A stretch of 64,000 nucleotides of DNA, taken from the NCBI GenBank assembly GCA_916613615.1, contig OU744732.1, forward strand, positions 47,297,227 to 47,361,226, read 5' to 3'. This document shows positions 35,008 to 46,052 of this stretch, piece by piece (the first letter of the stretch is position 1; every line of letters begins with the position of its first letter). The notes under the pieces are model-generated. The model ran no database searches. It was not told the DNA's origin and saw only the letters and a program-made list of their open reading frames with translations. The stretch comes from Steromphala cineraria. Taxonomy: Eukaryota; Mollusca; Gastropoda; Trochida; Trochidae. The translations under genes were made by a program, and so were the position numbers.

Positions 35008-38000
35008 ATGGTCCGAACTAAAGCAGATGGGGGTTGTGCCGCCTCTAGAAAGGGTAAATAAATAACAATAGTGTTATAACTCAAACCTTTGTAATAAGTT
35101 ATGGTTTTTAAAATGCTTTTATTTATGAGTGAGTAAAAAATATTCTCCCGCAAGTTGAAGGCTAAGGTTCAACTTCAGCCTCAGGACCAAGGGCTGCCAA
35201 GGGTCCCCGTCCTGGCTATTATCCACAACTTTTCGTGATTTAATTTTCAAATTTTTTCAAAGGCTAATTTTTACGAAAATACATCATGAATTTTTATTCA
35301 AAATAAATTTTGCTACCTTTTAGAATTGTTATGAAAAAAAATTATCACAAGTTGCTAAACTTTTTGTTGATATACTCACTCATTGTTGGAAAAGCATGAA
35401 ATAAGTCTAAGATAATGTTCATATCTATCTCAGTATCTGCATGAATCATCTTGCGGAGTCAATACAAATTGATTATGAATTATGAAATGTGAAATATTAA
35501 TTAATTGATTGTTTTCATTGGCATATAATTGTACATCTTTGAAAGTCAATATATCAGATATTATATATCAGGTTGGGGAAATCCTGAATTCGTATTATAC
35601 GTCAATCGAGTATTCGGCAGTGACGTCATCACTGTGAAGTTTAATAATTCAAATTGAAATGCAAACATGACGTCAAAATTCGGCAAAAGTGATGGATGCA
35701 CTTTTTTCTCAGCCTCCATACTTCAACTATGCGGCGGACTAATTTGTTAATTGGCACCAAAATACACTAATTTATCGAGTAGTACAACTTCGGGTTTTAA
35801 GAACACCAGTCGATGAAAAGTCAATGCTGCAGTCTATGTAAGTTTTGGAAACTTTAGGGCTGTTTTGGTGTTTTTATTTCGCGTTTTGACACTTTGTTCA
35901 CCGATCGTGGTAATGTTTATTGCTGTCAAAGTCTAAAAGTAGAAGTGTTTAAGTTTAAAACTTCATATAATCGGCAACGTGATAGATGGCGTGTTTGATT
36001 AGACACCTGCCGAATACTTCGAAAACGGCGTACATTAATCATCTGACCAAAATAATCAAAATACGCCGATCGACGTAAGGTATTCTACCTAGATATGACT
36101 ATTATACGTCGATTTCAGGATTTCCCCAACCTGTATATTAAAGTAGATGATCGTGCTCGCCTCGGTAGCTCCCCTACGCTCCGCAGTGGGAACGGAGGTT
36201 TACCGGAGATAGTCACAGCGAACATACATCGTCTGATATTAAAGGGGCTACGATAGCGACTAGAACAACGGAGCAACTATAGAATTGGTCACCCAAATCC
36301 TCACCCTAAAACTAACCCTTACTCTTACCCTAACACTAACCCTAAGTAAGTCCCTTACCCTAACACATACCCTAAACCTAAAACAAAACCTAACCCTAAC
36401 CTAAAGACCAGTTTAGTAAAACAATGTATTATGAAAAAGGGTGGCGAACCAATTCTATAGTTATACCCAAAACAACAGACCAAATCGGTGACATTTTGGG
36501 CAGAAAGGTGACGGGGGTCAAAACTTTTCTTAAAACAGTGAAACACAATTATCACTAAATCAAAACAGTCAAATTGCTGGACTAAGGCAATATTTTTCTT
36601 GGACTAAACGGCGAAAATAACTTTTTGTTGAATTGACATTTATTTCATGTTTTAGCTGTTTATTTATGATTTTATATTAACAGGTTCTAAATGATTACGA
36701 CTATAATCCTTTTGTATAACAACAATATTTATTAACTTACATCATTTATCATTACTGCATTGTAAATTGGTCCAAACTGCAACAATAACTAATAAGAACT
36801 GTCAATGACTTTTTGTAGTTGTAAATTGTAATCATTGAAAATTGTTTAAGTTGAAATTAAGAAATTATTTTTCACACCATAAAATAAATTATCAAATTTG
36901 TAAATGTAACAAACTTAAAATTGCAGTTGTGGCAGCGAGAGCTCCGAGGAAGAGTCTTGGCAGTTCAGCTGGTTGCAGCAGCAGTAGCAGCGCAGCTTCA
37001 CCCAAAGGAGGTAATCATGATGAACTCTTATTTCTGTATTGTTCATTATTTAGAGGTGTTACGATATGGGGGTCGCAAAAGAATACGTATCCTGATAGCG
37101 AATACACATTATCTTATCTATGATAAGATATGATGACCACATTGTTGTTGGATTGAAGTTTAACGTCTTCTTCAACCATAAGTGACCACACTGGCAAGAT
37201 CTTGTTATATGACATTCAATATTAGAGATACAAGATAATTCAGTGCCTTCTGAACTGGAGTCCATGGCTCTATTCTTTACATCTCCTTAAAGGATTTTAT
37301 AATAAACTTATCAATATCAAATGAAATCGGTGTTTACAGGTATGCATTGACTGTTTGAAAATATTCAAAACCATAGATATAGTTAAATTGAAACATTCCC
37401 ACCTTGCAATTGATATTAAACTTACACCTTTTTATGTCAAAGGGAAATCCCGAACTTTAATGAGGTCAACGGTCACGTGATCAAGTGACGTCATAAGAGC
37501 GAGTCTTTGCTTGTTGTCGGTGCCAGTGGTGATCCAGACGGTGCGATTGCTACGTTTATCCTGAAATTTGACTCGTGATTCATATTTGTCAATAAAGTTC
37601 AGAACTGCGACGGAAAAATATGCATACAGTCAGCCATGTCGTCAACTTTTCGATGTTTCGGGCAAGAAACATGAAAAAATATGTTTGTCTCTAAAATGTT
37701 GTTCTTAACTGATTTAAATGTTGCAAAGGATTTGAATTAGTTGTTAATAATTGTTTATGTAAAATCCTTTAATATATGGACTAAAACGTCCCTGCCTATC
37801 AAATTTAACAAAATAAATGTTCTCAGTTGTCTGTCTTCTAGAAAATATTAAGTCTTTAAAACAAATTTTGCAACAAAGTGTATTGATAGAATATCCTCTT
37901 ATTATGTAAGAAAATATGATAAAAGGTTGATTTCATACGTTTTTTTATCACTAGCCATGGGCTACTGGACTAGTGCTAATTTCAAACCCAGAATCCTAAG

Positions 38001-39258
38001 CAGTAAATCTTATGTTGTAGGAAAGAACAAGTACGCAGGAGGCAATGGAGTGTGTCAACGGCCCATCCCAGACTGGCAGAAAGGAATTGGATCGTTTCTG
38101 ATGCCCTCTGACAAGGACAAGGAGAACACTCCCGACAGCCAGTCTAGTTCTAGTTCAAGTTGCAGTAACGGTGACGAGATCGAAGTCTTGGATTCTGGTG
38201 CTGGGTAGGTGATTTTTGCAGTCTAAATAAACCTAGCCTCAATAATACTTGCTGCACTCCAATATTGAGTCAAGATGATAGAGAAACATGGTGATTTATG
38301 CAGGCAAAACAGGTGTTTTGGAAAAGTTACTTATGTTAAACTTAAACTTTCAAACATGTTATAACCATGTTTACAAGCACATTATGAAAGTCATATCTAA
38401 CACGCTTTATGCCATGTATTGAGAAAGCATTCTCAACTTCCCAATTCAGAAATTTAGGTGGCAAGTCGTGGGATGCAAGCTTCTTTTTTGTGGTGCTAAT
38501 GCTTACTTGTTGAATGACTCGTATACACGACTCAAAAGAAAAGAAGTGAAGAAACACAACAAGTAGTTTGATCATTTCCACCAATTTTAAATGTCTGCTT
38601 CTCTAAAAGGATTTTTGTGTTTCGAATTTTGTTCATACCCACATGTATACCTGACATAAACTGTTTTTAAAACTAAAAAGAATTTTTTCAAATTTTGATG
38701 GACTTTGGAAATAGGGAACTTATGATAATAAAAATTCAGAAAAATCTCTTCAACTTTTTTTACTTCCAGGGATATCACTTTCAAGGCAATAAAATTAATT
38801 CACCCAAGACATGACCGCAATGTTTTGAACCTAAGCCATTTGACATTCTATGACTTTCATTTTCGACCCCTGCCTTGTTTCTGACATCAAAATGCAAAAC
38901 AGAAACTGCGTCAAGCTCAGAATTTGATTCCAATACAGGGATTAGGAAAGGCAGGGGCCATGGGCCATTTTGTACGTTAAGTGAAATTTTGAAACTTACT
39001 GCTGACATTATTGATAAGGGCAGTGGCCCATTTGAAATTTAGAAAATTACTAAAAAAAATGCCCATTGTCAAAGGTGTCTTTCCCAATCCCTGCAATATG
39101 TCGGTAACATAGAGTTTATTTCATAAAATACTTAACTTTACCATGCGCTGAGGAATTAAGTATATATAGGTACACAAATGCAAAAAATGAATGATTTTAT
39201 CTATTCAATTTGTAAAACTTTTCTTTTATCTTCCAGGGCATCGGGCAGCTGTGATTAA
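35008..39258 (+). CDS. PCLAF: PCNA-associated factor (PAF15), complete, 4 exons
   Basis: Exons 35008-35053, 36927-37010, 37955-38204 and 39237-39258, phases 1,1,2, giving 133 residues. The start MVRTKAD is identical to the vertebrate protein. K15 and K24 (in RKVVAARAPRK) fall at exactly the numbered positions that are ubiquitylated in the human protein. NKYAGGN (68-74) is followed by a PIP box Q85-K-G-I88-G-S-F91-L92, which docks in PCNA; the human form ends in FF, so the last aromatic is replaced here by Leu. A KEN box (99-101, DKENTPD) predicts APC/C-dependent turnover. About 22 extra residues (MGYWTSANFKP...) precede NKYAGG compared with human, and the tail is Ser-rich and acidic. By family knowledge it is an intrinsically disordered clamp partner that regulates DNA synthesis and bypass. 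The start is fixed by the conserved N-terminus. Confidence 0.95.
35569..36133. mobile_element. 565-bp MITE with CAGGTTGGGG termini
   Basis: The left end CAGGTTGGGGAAATCCTGAA and right end TTTCAGGATTTCCCCAACCTG (shown in part) are inverted. Inner inverted blocks GTATTCGGCAG and CTGCCGAATAC lie further in. TATAT flanks both sides (35564-35568 and 36134-36138), a possible 5-bp duplication but in AT-rich sequence. It lies in PCLAF intron 1 and has no ORF. Confidence 0.75.
36275..36462. mobile_element. 188-bp inverted-repeat element filled with telomere-like CCCTAA repeats
   Basis: AACTATAGAATTGGT at 36275 is mirrored by ACCAATTCTATAGTT ending at 36462. Between them, 36301-36405 is a degenerate array of CCCTAA/CCCTTA/CCTAAC units, about 15 in all. 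It lies in PCLAF intron 1. TTAGGG is the telomere repeat of most animals, so this is interstitial telomere-like DNA, apparently carried inside a MITE. Confidence 0.7.
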
Positions 39259-39312
39259 GACCAAAGACGTTACCAAAGAAAATCCCGGGTAAAATCTCAA
39301 CCAGCTCCCTTG

Positions 39313-39923
39313 AATAAAGTGCCGTCAGATGACACGTTCTCAAGCAAAACTGCCATTGTAAATAGTAAAAGCGTGAAAGTGTGAATGGACGGATGTGTGA
39401 AAGAGTTATGTCCCTTGGGTGTGAAGTTATAGAAGATTATGTACTGGAATATGCAACTTGAAATATATAAAACGGTAGAACTAGATTTGACTTGTACAAG
39501 TCCTTAGAAAAGAAGTTCATAGTTAAAATGTTCAGATGACTTCAAAATTAAATCAACTGTCCCTTGGCCAAAGGGTATTTGAAGAACTTCCTTATATTAT
39601 ATGAGAAGTGGATGAAATGAATTTCTCTTGAATGTGAATGCAAAAGATTGATTTAAGAATGTAATTGAAATTTGTATGAATTTGTTCTTTGAATATAAGC
39701 ATTTGTATGAAAGACAAGCAATTATTGTTCATCTAAATTAATGCTCATGTTTGTCCATTTTCACCATTGATATCCTGTTCGTCAGTGTCGCATGTTTATG
39801 AATTTGTTCACCTGCGAAGTGCTACTTAAAAATGTATATAATTCACTTTTATGTCATCAATCTTGTGTATTCATTTATGTTCATTTTAACCACATTGTGT
39901 TTGTAATCCTCACATTGAATAAA
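39313..39923 (+). terminator. Candidate poly(A) signals of PCLAF
   Basis: AATAAA occurs at 39313-39318 (55 bases after the stop) and again at 39918-39923. Either could end the mRNA. The sequence between has no other gene. Confidence 0.4.
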
Positions 39924-40069
39924 TATTTTAGACTAAATGTGATTTTTTTTAATGATTTTAAATTCTTAAGAAAACTGTTTAAATGACTGCCTTATGTTCA
40001 AGAGGAAGCCTTATGTAAACAGGAGCTTGTACTGTACTATTAGTCTCTATTAATATCCTCTCTTGAACA

Positions 40070-40510
40070 ACCATTAACTTTGACTTTATCACTTCAGGGA
40101 TAGAAAATGACTTCTCGATTTTCCTTCAAAGATTTTTCATGTGGATATTTTTTGTATACCAAACACTTAATAGTGTACTGTTTCATTTGATAGTGTTACA
40201 TTGTCAAGTGATTTAGCCGAGTGGAAAAGTTGAGTTGTTTTTTCTGTGATATTGTTACAATAGATGTTTAGATCACAAAGCAATTTGTTTATGACATTAC
40301 AAGAAGGGCGTGTGACCTGTCATGCATTCACTGGTTTGTGGCCAGATAGATCTAAGTGGCCCAACCAAAGTGGCGTCAAAAACAGCTTTCAATGCCAAAC
40401 TGAACATATTTGAGTAGCGACCTTTGATGCACTATACAATATTGTAATCGGACATTCATAACTTCCAAAGAAAATAATGAAATATGTTTGGGGTTATGTA
40501 AACTTTAATC
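40070..40510. repeat. Dispersed repeat, family E, copy 3
   Basis: CACTGGTTTGTGGCCAGATA, CCAAACTGAACATATTTGAG and GCACTATACAATATTGTAAT match 25205-25890 in the same orientation and order. Confidence 0.75.
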
Positions 40511-40555
40511 ATCATTTCTTCCCAAGTATCCTCTTATTTCAAGTGTGCCATATTT

Positions 40556-41290
40556 TTTCTCTGGGGCAGGATATGCATTGGTTAGAGCGTTCATGTTGGG
40601 ATCAGATGGTCCAGGGTTCGAATCCTGCCAGGGTCATGGCAACTTTGCATGGTTCATACGGGCCTTGAAAAGTACTTGAATTTTGTTTTCATATTGGAAA
40701 AGTACTTGAATTTACAATGCTTACTAAATGTCCTGAAAAAGTACTGGGATAAGGATTTCATGGGAATGTCCTTGAAATTTTCAAAAATGTACTGCAATTC
40801 CCCATGACATGGATCACAATCGAAAACACAGAAGTATCATCATTCTGCTAACTGCGCAAATTTATAGAGAATGAAATGAAAGGAAACCAGTCTGTGAGCT
40901 TCCAATCATTCCAAAGAAAACTGTAATTTCCGCTTCTCACGATCGATTTTTTCGGGAAATTCCTATGTCCCAATGCAGCACTTTAAACAGGGCGGCATTG
41001 AAACCGAAAGTTTGGCGAATTTATGTACTTGAAAAGTACTTGAATTTTATTCTATTTTGGGTGTATGAACCATGCTTTGTCTACTCCAGTAAGATTAGGG
41101 ACGGTTAAAGTGCAATGCTACACTGAATTTCCCATGGTTCGCTAGTTCCAGCTAGTGCTTGCAGGTTTCAACACAATGCTTAACATCAATAGTGCTGCAG
41201 GCTTTATCCTTGCAATATAACCAGATGCCGTGAAATACTCTTGACAGCAGCTTTAAACAACCAGTCTACTTATCTCTCCCCACCGCTAAT
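40556..41290 (+). mobile_element. tRNA-derived SINE, interrupted by a MITE
   Basis: The head GCATTGGTTAGAGCG (A-box-like) and GTCCAGGGTTCGAATCC (B box) are followed by CAGGGTCATGGCAACTTTG. The SINE resumes at 41075 with CTTTGTCTACTCCAGTAA, GTGCAATGCTACACTGAATT, GCAGGTTTCA and TGAAATACTCTTGACAGC. The order equals the uninterrupted relative at 15238-15505. The insert is at 40648-41074. Confidence 0.75.
40648..41074. mobile_element. 427-bp MITE inside a SINE, 5-bp target duplication
   Basis: The ends are CATGGTTCATAC and GTATGAACCATG. CTTTG is duplicated on both sides (40643-40647, 41075-41079). Removing it restores the SINE sequence GGCAACTTTGTCTAC, which matches GGCAACTTTATCTGC at 15270. Internal inverted blocks contain AAAGTACTTGAAT. 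Confidence 0.85.
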
Positions 41291-41574
41291 GGCTGAAATA
41301 TTGCCCAAGCCACATAAAACAGTAACTCAGGCACCCCTCACGTCTATCAAAACAACTGTTACATTCTGAGCTTGCATAATGAGTTGACATTAAAGAAAAG
41401 TGAATGCTTTCAACAAGTGAATGAGCTCATAGTGACTGGGTACTGCTAGGATGTCACAAGATGTTGACTTGTCTTACTTATTTACTGAAAAAAGTAACCA
41501 CCACTTAACTCAATAGATTGCCGATGTGTGTGATTTGAGACCTCTACCACGTAAGCTTACATGCTCCTGGTAGA

Positions 41575-41832
41575 ATCCATCTTCCTACACAAAGTATACA
41601 CGCCCAGTTTCCGAACTCTCGGTTTTATGCCTTGCTGCAGACCCTTGAGTTTTCTTGTTCTCTGGATTACTGCTTTTTTCATAGTAAGCTTATCAGAAAG
41701 CAACTGGAGGTTGCTAACAATCGCCTGTAAGGACGCTGATATCGGCACAGTAAATTCAAGGGTCGGCAGCAAGGCATGAAGCTGACAGTTTGGAAACTGG
41801 CGTTTTAGGCTTTGCGTAGGAAGATTGGTGAG
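41575..41832. mobile_element. ~258-bp foldback MITE
   Basis: CCATCTTCCTACACAAAG is mirrored by CTTTGCGTAGGAAGATTGG. Further in, CAGTTTCCGAACTCTC and TGCCTTGCTGCAGACCCTTGA are mirrored by a matching right arm. The 71-codon open frames on both strands result from the palindrome. Confidence 0.7.
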
Positions 41833-41875
41833 ATCATTGAGCTGGACAGGTTGATGGATCGACGCCAGACCAAAT

Positions 41876-42303
41876 CACTGTGTATAACCGTACACCGGAA
41901 CTAGCGAGGTGTACGGCGGAGAAATGTTGCTAGCGAGGAGCCGAAATCGAAAGTTAGGTAATATTTTACTTCATAACTTTCAAATTATCAACATCATGTG
42001 GTAATTTTAGCACACATACTTAGTAAAATGTATGTGCTTGTCATTCTGAATCCAAGGGACAGTAACAATGACAGTTGCGAGTAATGCTGTTGTTAGTAAC
42101 ATATTTGCTATCTCTGACTATGAACAGGATATGACATTAAATAGTTATGTCTCGGAAAGCTATTGACATGATAATAACATAGAAAAAGTTGATGAAACGG
42201 CGCTGATTTCTTTTTAAGTGATCCCGTTTGCGATCTCGCTCCTCGCTAGCAACATTTCTCCGCCGTACACCTCGCTAGTTCCGGTGTACGGTTATACACA
42301 GTG
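41876..42303. mobile_element. 428-bp MITE with ~70-bp terminal inverted repeats and CAAAT target duplication
   Basis: The left end CACTGTGTATAACCGTACAC continues to CTAGCGAGGAGC. The right end is its reverse complement, starting GCTCCTCGCTAG and ending GTGTACGGTTATACACAGTG. CAAAT flanks both sides (41871-41875, 42304-42308). The paralogous site at 58087-58093 reads GCCAGACCAAATGTGAG with no insert, which confirms the borders. Confidence 0.9.
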
Positions 42304-42439
42304 CAAATGTGTGCGTGCTTTAAAACATGTATTTCTTTCTTAGTGTTTTCCCTCATGGTTTCGATATCTACCTCTAATACATCACCTTCATTTGGACATA
42401 GTGATTCTGTTGAAAACACTTTAAAGCCCAACTAGCTGA

Positions 42440-44545
42440 ACAAATTCATAAACGTTTGAAAGAAAGACTGAAAGACTCGCATTGCTTGAACACAACCACC
42501 CTTATATACATGCGATTTAGACGATATGCACGTTCCAAATTTTACGTGTTGCTTATTTTTATGTGAGGAGTCGACATTTAATTAGAAGAGGTATTGCTTA
42601 TTGTCATAATATTGTGCTTTAACACTTTACAAGTATTCAGCATTAAGTTCATATTTATATTAGTGAACCATATAATTATTCATCACTTTATTTAAACTTT
42701 TATTTTCATAAGTTTTGAAATTAATCACATGTTATCATCCTTATGTTCAAAATGTAATCTATTGATGCAAGTATACTCATAATTTGTCGGGCTTTGTAAA
42801 CCAAATAGACTTTATAAATCCTATTCCAATGAATCGAGTGTACCTACAATGTATACGCCTCACACAAAAAATAAGCAACATGCAATATATTTGGAACATT
42901 TGCACCTTGTCTAATTAGCATGTTTATTTTTGGGTGTTGTGTTCAAGCAATTTGATCAATGAACATATTCCTTAAATTTCTTCTGCCTACACCGTTTCTT
43001 AATGTATGACTTCCTAGAATGTGAACATATTATTGAAGCTTTTGTTTGTGAGTATATAATTCAGTTAGATTTATAAACAAATTATGGTATAAGTTTATGC
43101 CTGTTTTACAAATGCAATGACCACTAGTCTAGGCGGTTTGTAACAGTGAGGCCCATGATAGATACGGTATGTCAAAATATTTTCACCCTGACCGTGTTTA
43201 ACCTCATCGCCTATAACCCCTTTCCCTTATCTACCGCAGGACCTAGATAGGTAGGCACAGAGTAGCTAAAATGCATGCTAGCATATCAGCACAATGACTT
43301 TGATTCTGGACATTACAGTTTAAATATACTAAAGTAACCTAAAGTAACATTTGTACATTGTCTCTTGCATACTGTATATACAAAAATACGCAACAATATT
43401 ATTTTATCCGAAAAATATGCACACAATCTAGGTAACATAATGAAAAAATGAAGGCTGACATAACCTTCATGATCATCTCTTCATTGTCGTTGATCATATT
43501 GCTTGAACACCCAACTATAAACATAAAATTTTTTAGAGAAGTGCAAATATTATATATTTACATGTTTTAGGTCAGAACGAAAAGAAAAATGATGTTAGAT
43601 GGTTCAAGTTCGAAACGAGGCAGTTTTGTCTTGGGTGACTTATTGCTTTTGAAGTGATATCACTGGAAGTTGATAGCTTGATCTTTCACTCTTTTTGAAA
43701 ATATGTTCAAAAGCATTCAAACCAAAAAGACACCAAATCAATATATCAAATTGAAAACTATTCTAAATCCCCCAATTGGTCCCTTTCCAAAGTACCACCA
43801 TCCACATGCACTTGAGGCCAGGGTTTTGTCTGTGTATAATGTAAGCTAGTGACAGAGGTCAGTCACCAGCCCATTGTTACTCCCATACTGTAAGCTTTAT
43901 TACCAAACTGACCCTTGACAATGTCGGTATTTTATCATTAAGTGTCATGAAATCATACCTCAATGTCTCAAACGATTAACACCCTCCAATCCTCTCGCGT
44001 TCCCCCTCTTATCTACAGCACAACCAAACTAGATTTGTATTCATATTTCATAGTGATGTTTTAGGATATTGATTGTCTGGTTTAAAAAAAAAGAAGGAAA
44101 AGCAATTAGTTCTGTAGCTCATACTTTATATCATTAGTGATCAAGGGTCATCATATGTCTATCTACTTTTCACGAAATCTATGTAATTTAATTTTGAATA
44201 CGAATGTATTTTAATCCCCTTTGTCAAAAAGAGAAGTTTCAGCATTCTAGACCTTTTGCTTAAAGAGAGAAACATGTAAAATTTAGAATTTGTCCCTAAT
44301 TTTGTCTGACCCAGATCATGTGTTACACTGTGAATTTGTAAAGCTTTCTTCTGGAAGAAGATATATATTACCTCTGTATAAAACCAAAAGGGGCAAAAAT
44401 ACATTTACTCCTTGCAGCGTTCGCCTTTTAAATGACCATTCAGTTGTACAAATGTGATTGTTTACGTATTGCTTGTATATTATGCTTGTTTATGTTGTAC
44501 AGTGGTTATGTGATGGTACAAAATAAATATTCCTCGGGGTAAAAA
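42440..44545. other. Intergenic sequence, nothing recognised
   Basis: AT-rich sequence with several ACGTGTTGCTTATTTTTATG/AAAATAAGCAAC pieces near 42545 and 42865, perhaps a decayed inverted repeat. No gene is visible. Confidence 0.4.
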
Positions 44546-44548
44546 GCA

Positions 44549-44570
44549 TTATTATTATTATTATTATTGA
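44549..44570. repeat. (ATT)n microsatellite
   Basis: About seven ATT units. Confidence 0.85.
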
Positions 44571-44770
44571 TAAGGGGCCACAGGGTCACCAAATCCATAA
44601 ATCATTACCTACAGCAGCCACATGACTATATGCAAGAAAAACAATGTAGTTCGTAGGTCTAATTTCTAGAGAAGAAGACAAATTTAGCTTTACGGGCATG
44701 GTCCCTGTAACTCCGAGGGGCCACCGATTCACCATATATATATATATATATATGTGACAATCCCAATTAA

Positions 44771-44990
44771 TCAAAGGGGCAGTAGCACGTTTTTAGGGGG
44801 AATATACGGTGATGTCAGGAAAATTAAAATTAATGGTTCCAATTGAAAGACAATGTATTTAAACTAAAACGAGCAGTTATAATTCAAATATGTAATGTAA
44901 AGTTTAGCCATGTGATTCCTTTTTTTAGGCAAAATGAATTAAAGGTGTTCACACAAAATGGCCACCAATGGATGCTATGTGAATGTGAAT
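44771..44990 (+). mobile_element. TTAA-type MITE, family D, 3'-truncated copy
   Basis: AAAGGGGCAGTAGCACG, GAAAGACAATGTATTTAAAC and ACACAAAATGGCCACCAATG match the family, but the other terminus is missing. Confidence 0.75.
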
Positions 44991-45219
44991 ATGGCCTTAT
45001 AGGACATAACATACAAAACATTTGCAAAATACATATGTTTTTTGTTGTTGAAAATAATCATATGAATATTCGTCCCGAAGAATAATTACATATGCATATC
45101 AACATTTCATGCTGGGTACAATTGAAATACGCGATAACCATTTTACTATGCAAATTCTAATGCAATTCATTTATGAAGCGTAGCATAAAGCTTAAATGCA
45201 AATAATTATAATTACCTTA

Positions 45220-45885
45220 TGGCATGGCATGGTGTAAGGCGTCCGTCCGTAAACTTAATGCATTTTCATCTTCTCCTCCAGAGGCAAAAAGCCCAGAAAA
45301 CTGAAACCTTGTGTAAAGAATCCTTGACTACTGACTAGTGAGGATTATAAATTGAAGCTTTAGTGACGCTGTTGCCCCTAATAAGAGCAACAGGGTCCAC
45401 GCCCATAAAATCTATTTCATCTTCTCCAGAAGCAAAAAGCCCAGAAAGCTGAAACTTTGTGTACAGACTCCTTGACTAGTGAGGATTATTATTTATAGCT
45501 TTGGTGACGCCTTTGTCCCTTATAAGGGCAACGGGGGTCACGCCTTTAAACTTATTTTCAGTTCTTCTCAAGAAGCATAAGCCCTAGAAAGCTAAACCCT
45601 TGTATACATACTGCTTGACTAATGAGGATAATAATGTATAGCTTTTGTGGCCCTGTGGCCCCTAATAAGAGCCTCTATAGGGCCACACCCTTATAACATA
45701 ATTTCATCTTTTCTCAAGAAGCATCAGGCCTAGAAAGCTGAAACTTTGTGTGCAGACTCCTTTGTTAGATAAGGAGATTCCAAATTGTACATTTGGTGAT
45801 CCCAAGTAAGGGGGGAACAACATTTGCCACACCCTAAAGCAAAATTAACATCAAGCCTGATGAGCTAAAGAGCCATTGGCTCTAC
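45220..45885 (+). repeat. Family C repeat, four tandem units of ~140-150 bp
   Basis: AAGCCCAGAAAGCTGAAACT, CAGACTCCTTGACTAGTGAG and a GGGCAAC/GCCCCTAATAAG hairpin recur from about 45278, 45422, 45563 and 45713. The edges (GTCCGTCCGTAAACT on the left, CCCTAAAGCAAAATTAACAT on the right) match or resemble the single-unit version at 6785-6965. Confidence 0.75.
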
Positions 45886-46052
45886 TTTTTATGTTTCCAT
45901 TATCTGAGAGTCTGTTTACAACGTATCAGATTTGTAGAGCCAGTTAGATAAGTATATATATTTTTCTTTTAAATCGCAATTAAATTTGACAAATTCGAAA
46001 AAGAAAAGGGTTTACAGACAGACACCATGCCTTTCAGTCTGATTAACTAATA

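Larger units (their letters stand above)
41552..42435 (+). mobile_element. RTE-like short retroelement, broken by two MITEs
   Basis: ATGCTCCTGGTAG at 41562, GAGCTGGACAGGTTGATGG at 41839, GCCAGACCAAAT at 41864, then AAATGTGTGCGTGCTTTAAAAC, TTTTCCCTCATGGTTTCGAT and GAAAACACTTTAAAGCCCAA follow the uninterrupted copy at 57955-58273 in the same order. The inserts are 41575-41832 and 41876-42303. Confidence 0.7.

Noticed and set aside
40570..40635. Candidate tRNA gene
   Set aside because: A and B boxes are present but the acceptor stem does not pair, and downstream blocks match the SINE at 15238.
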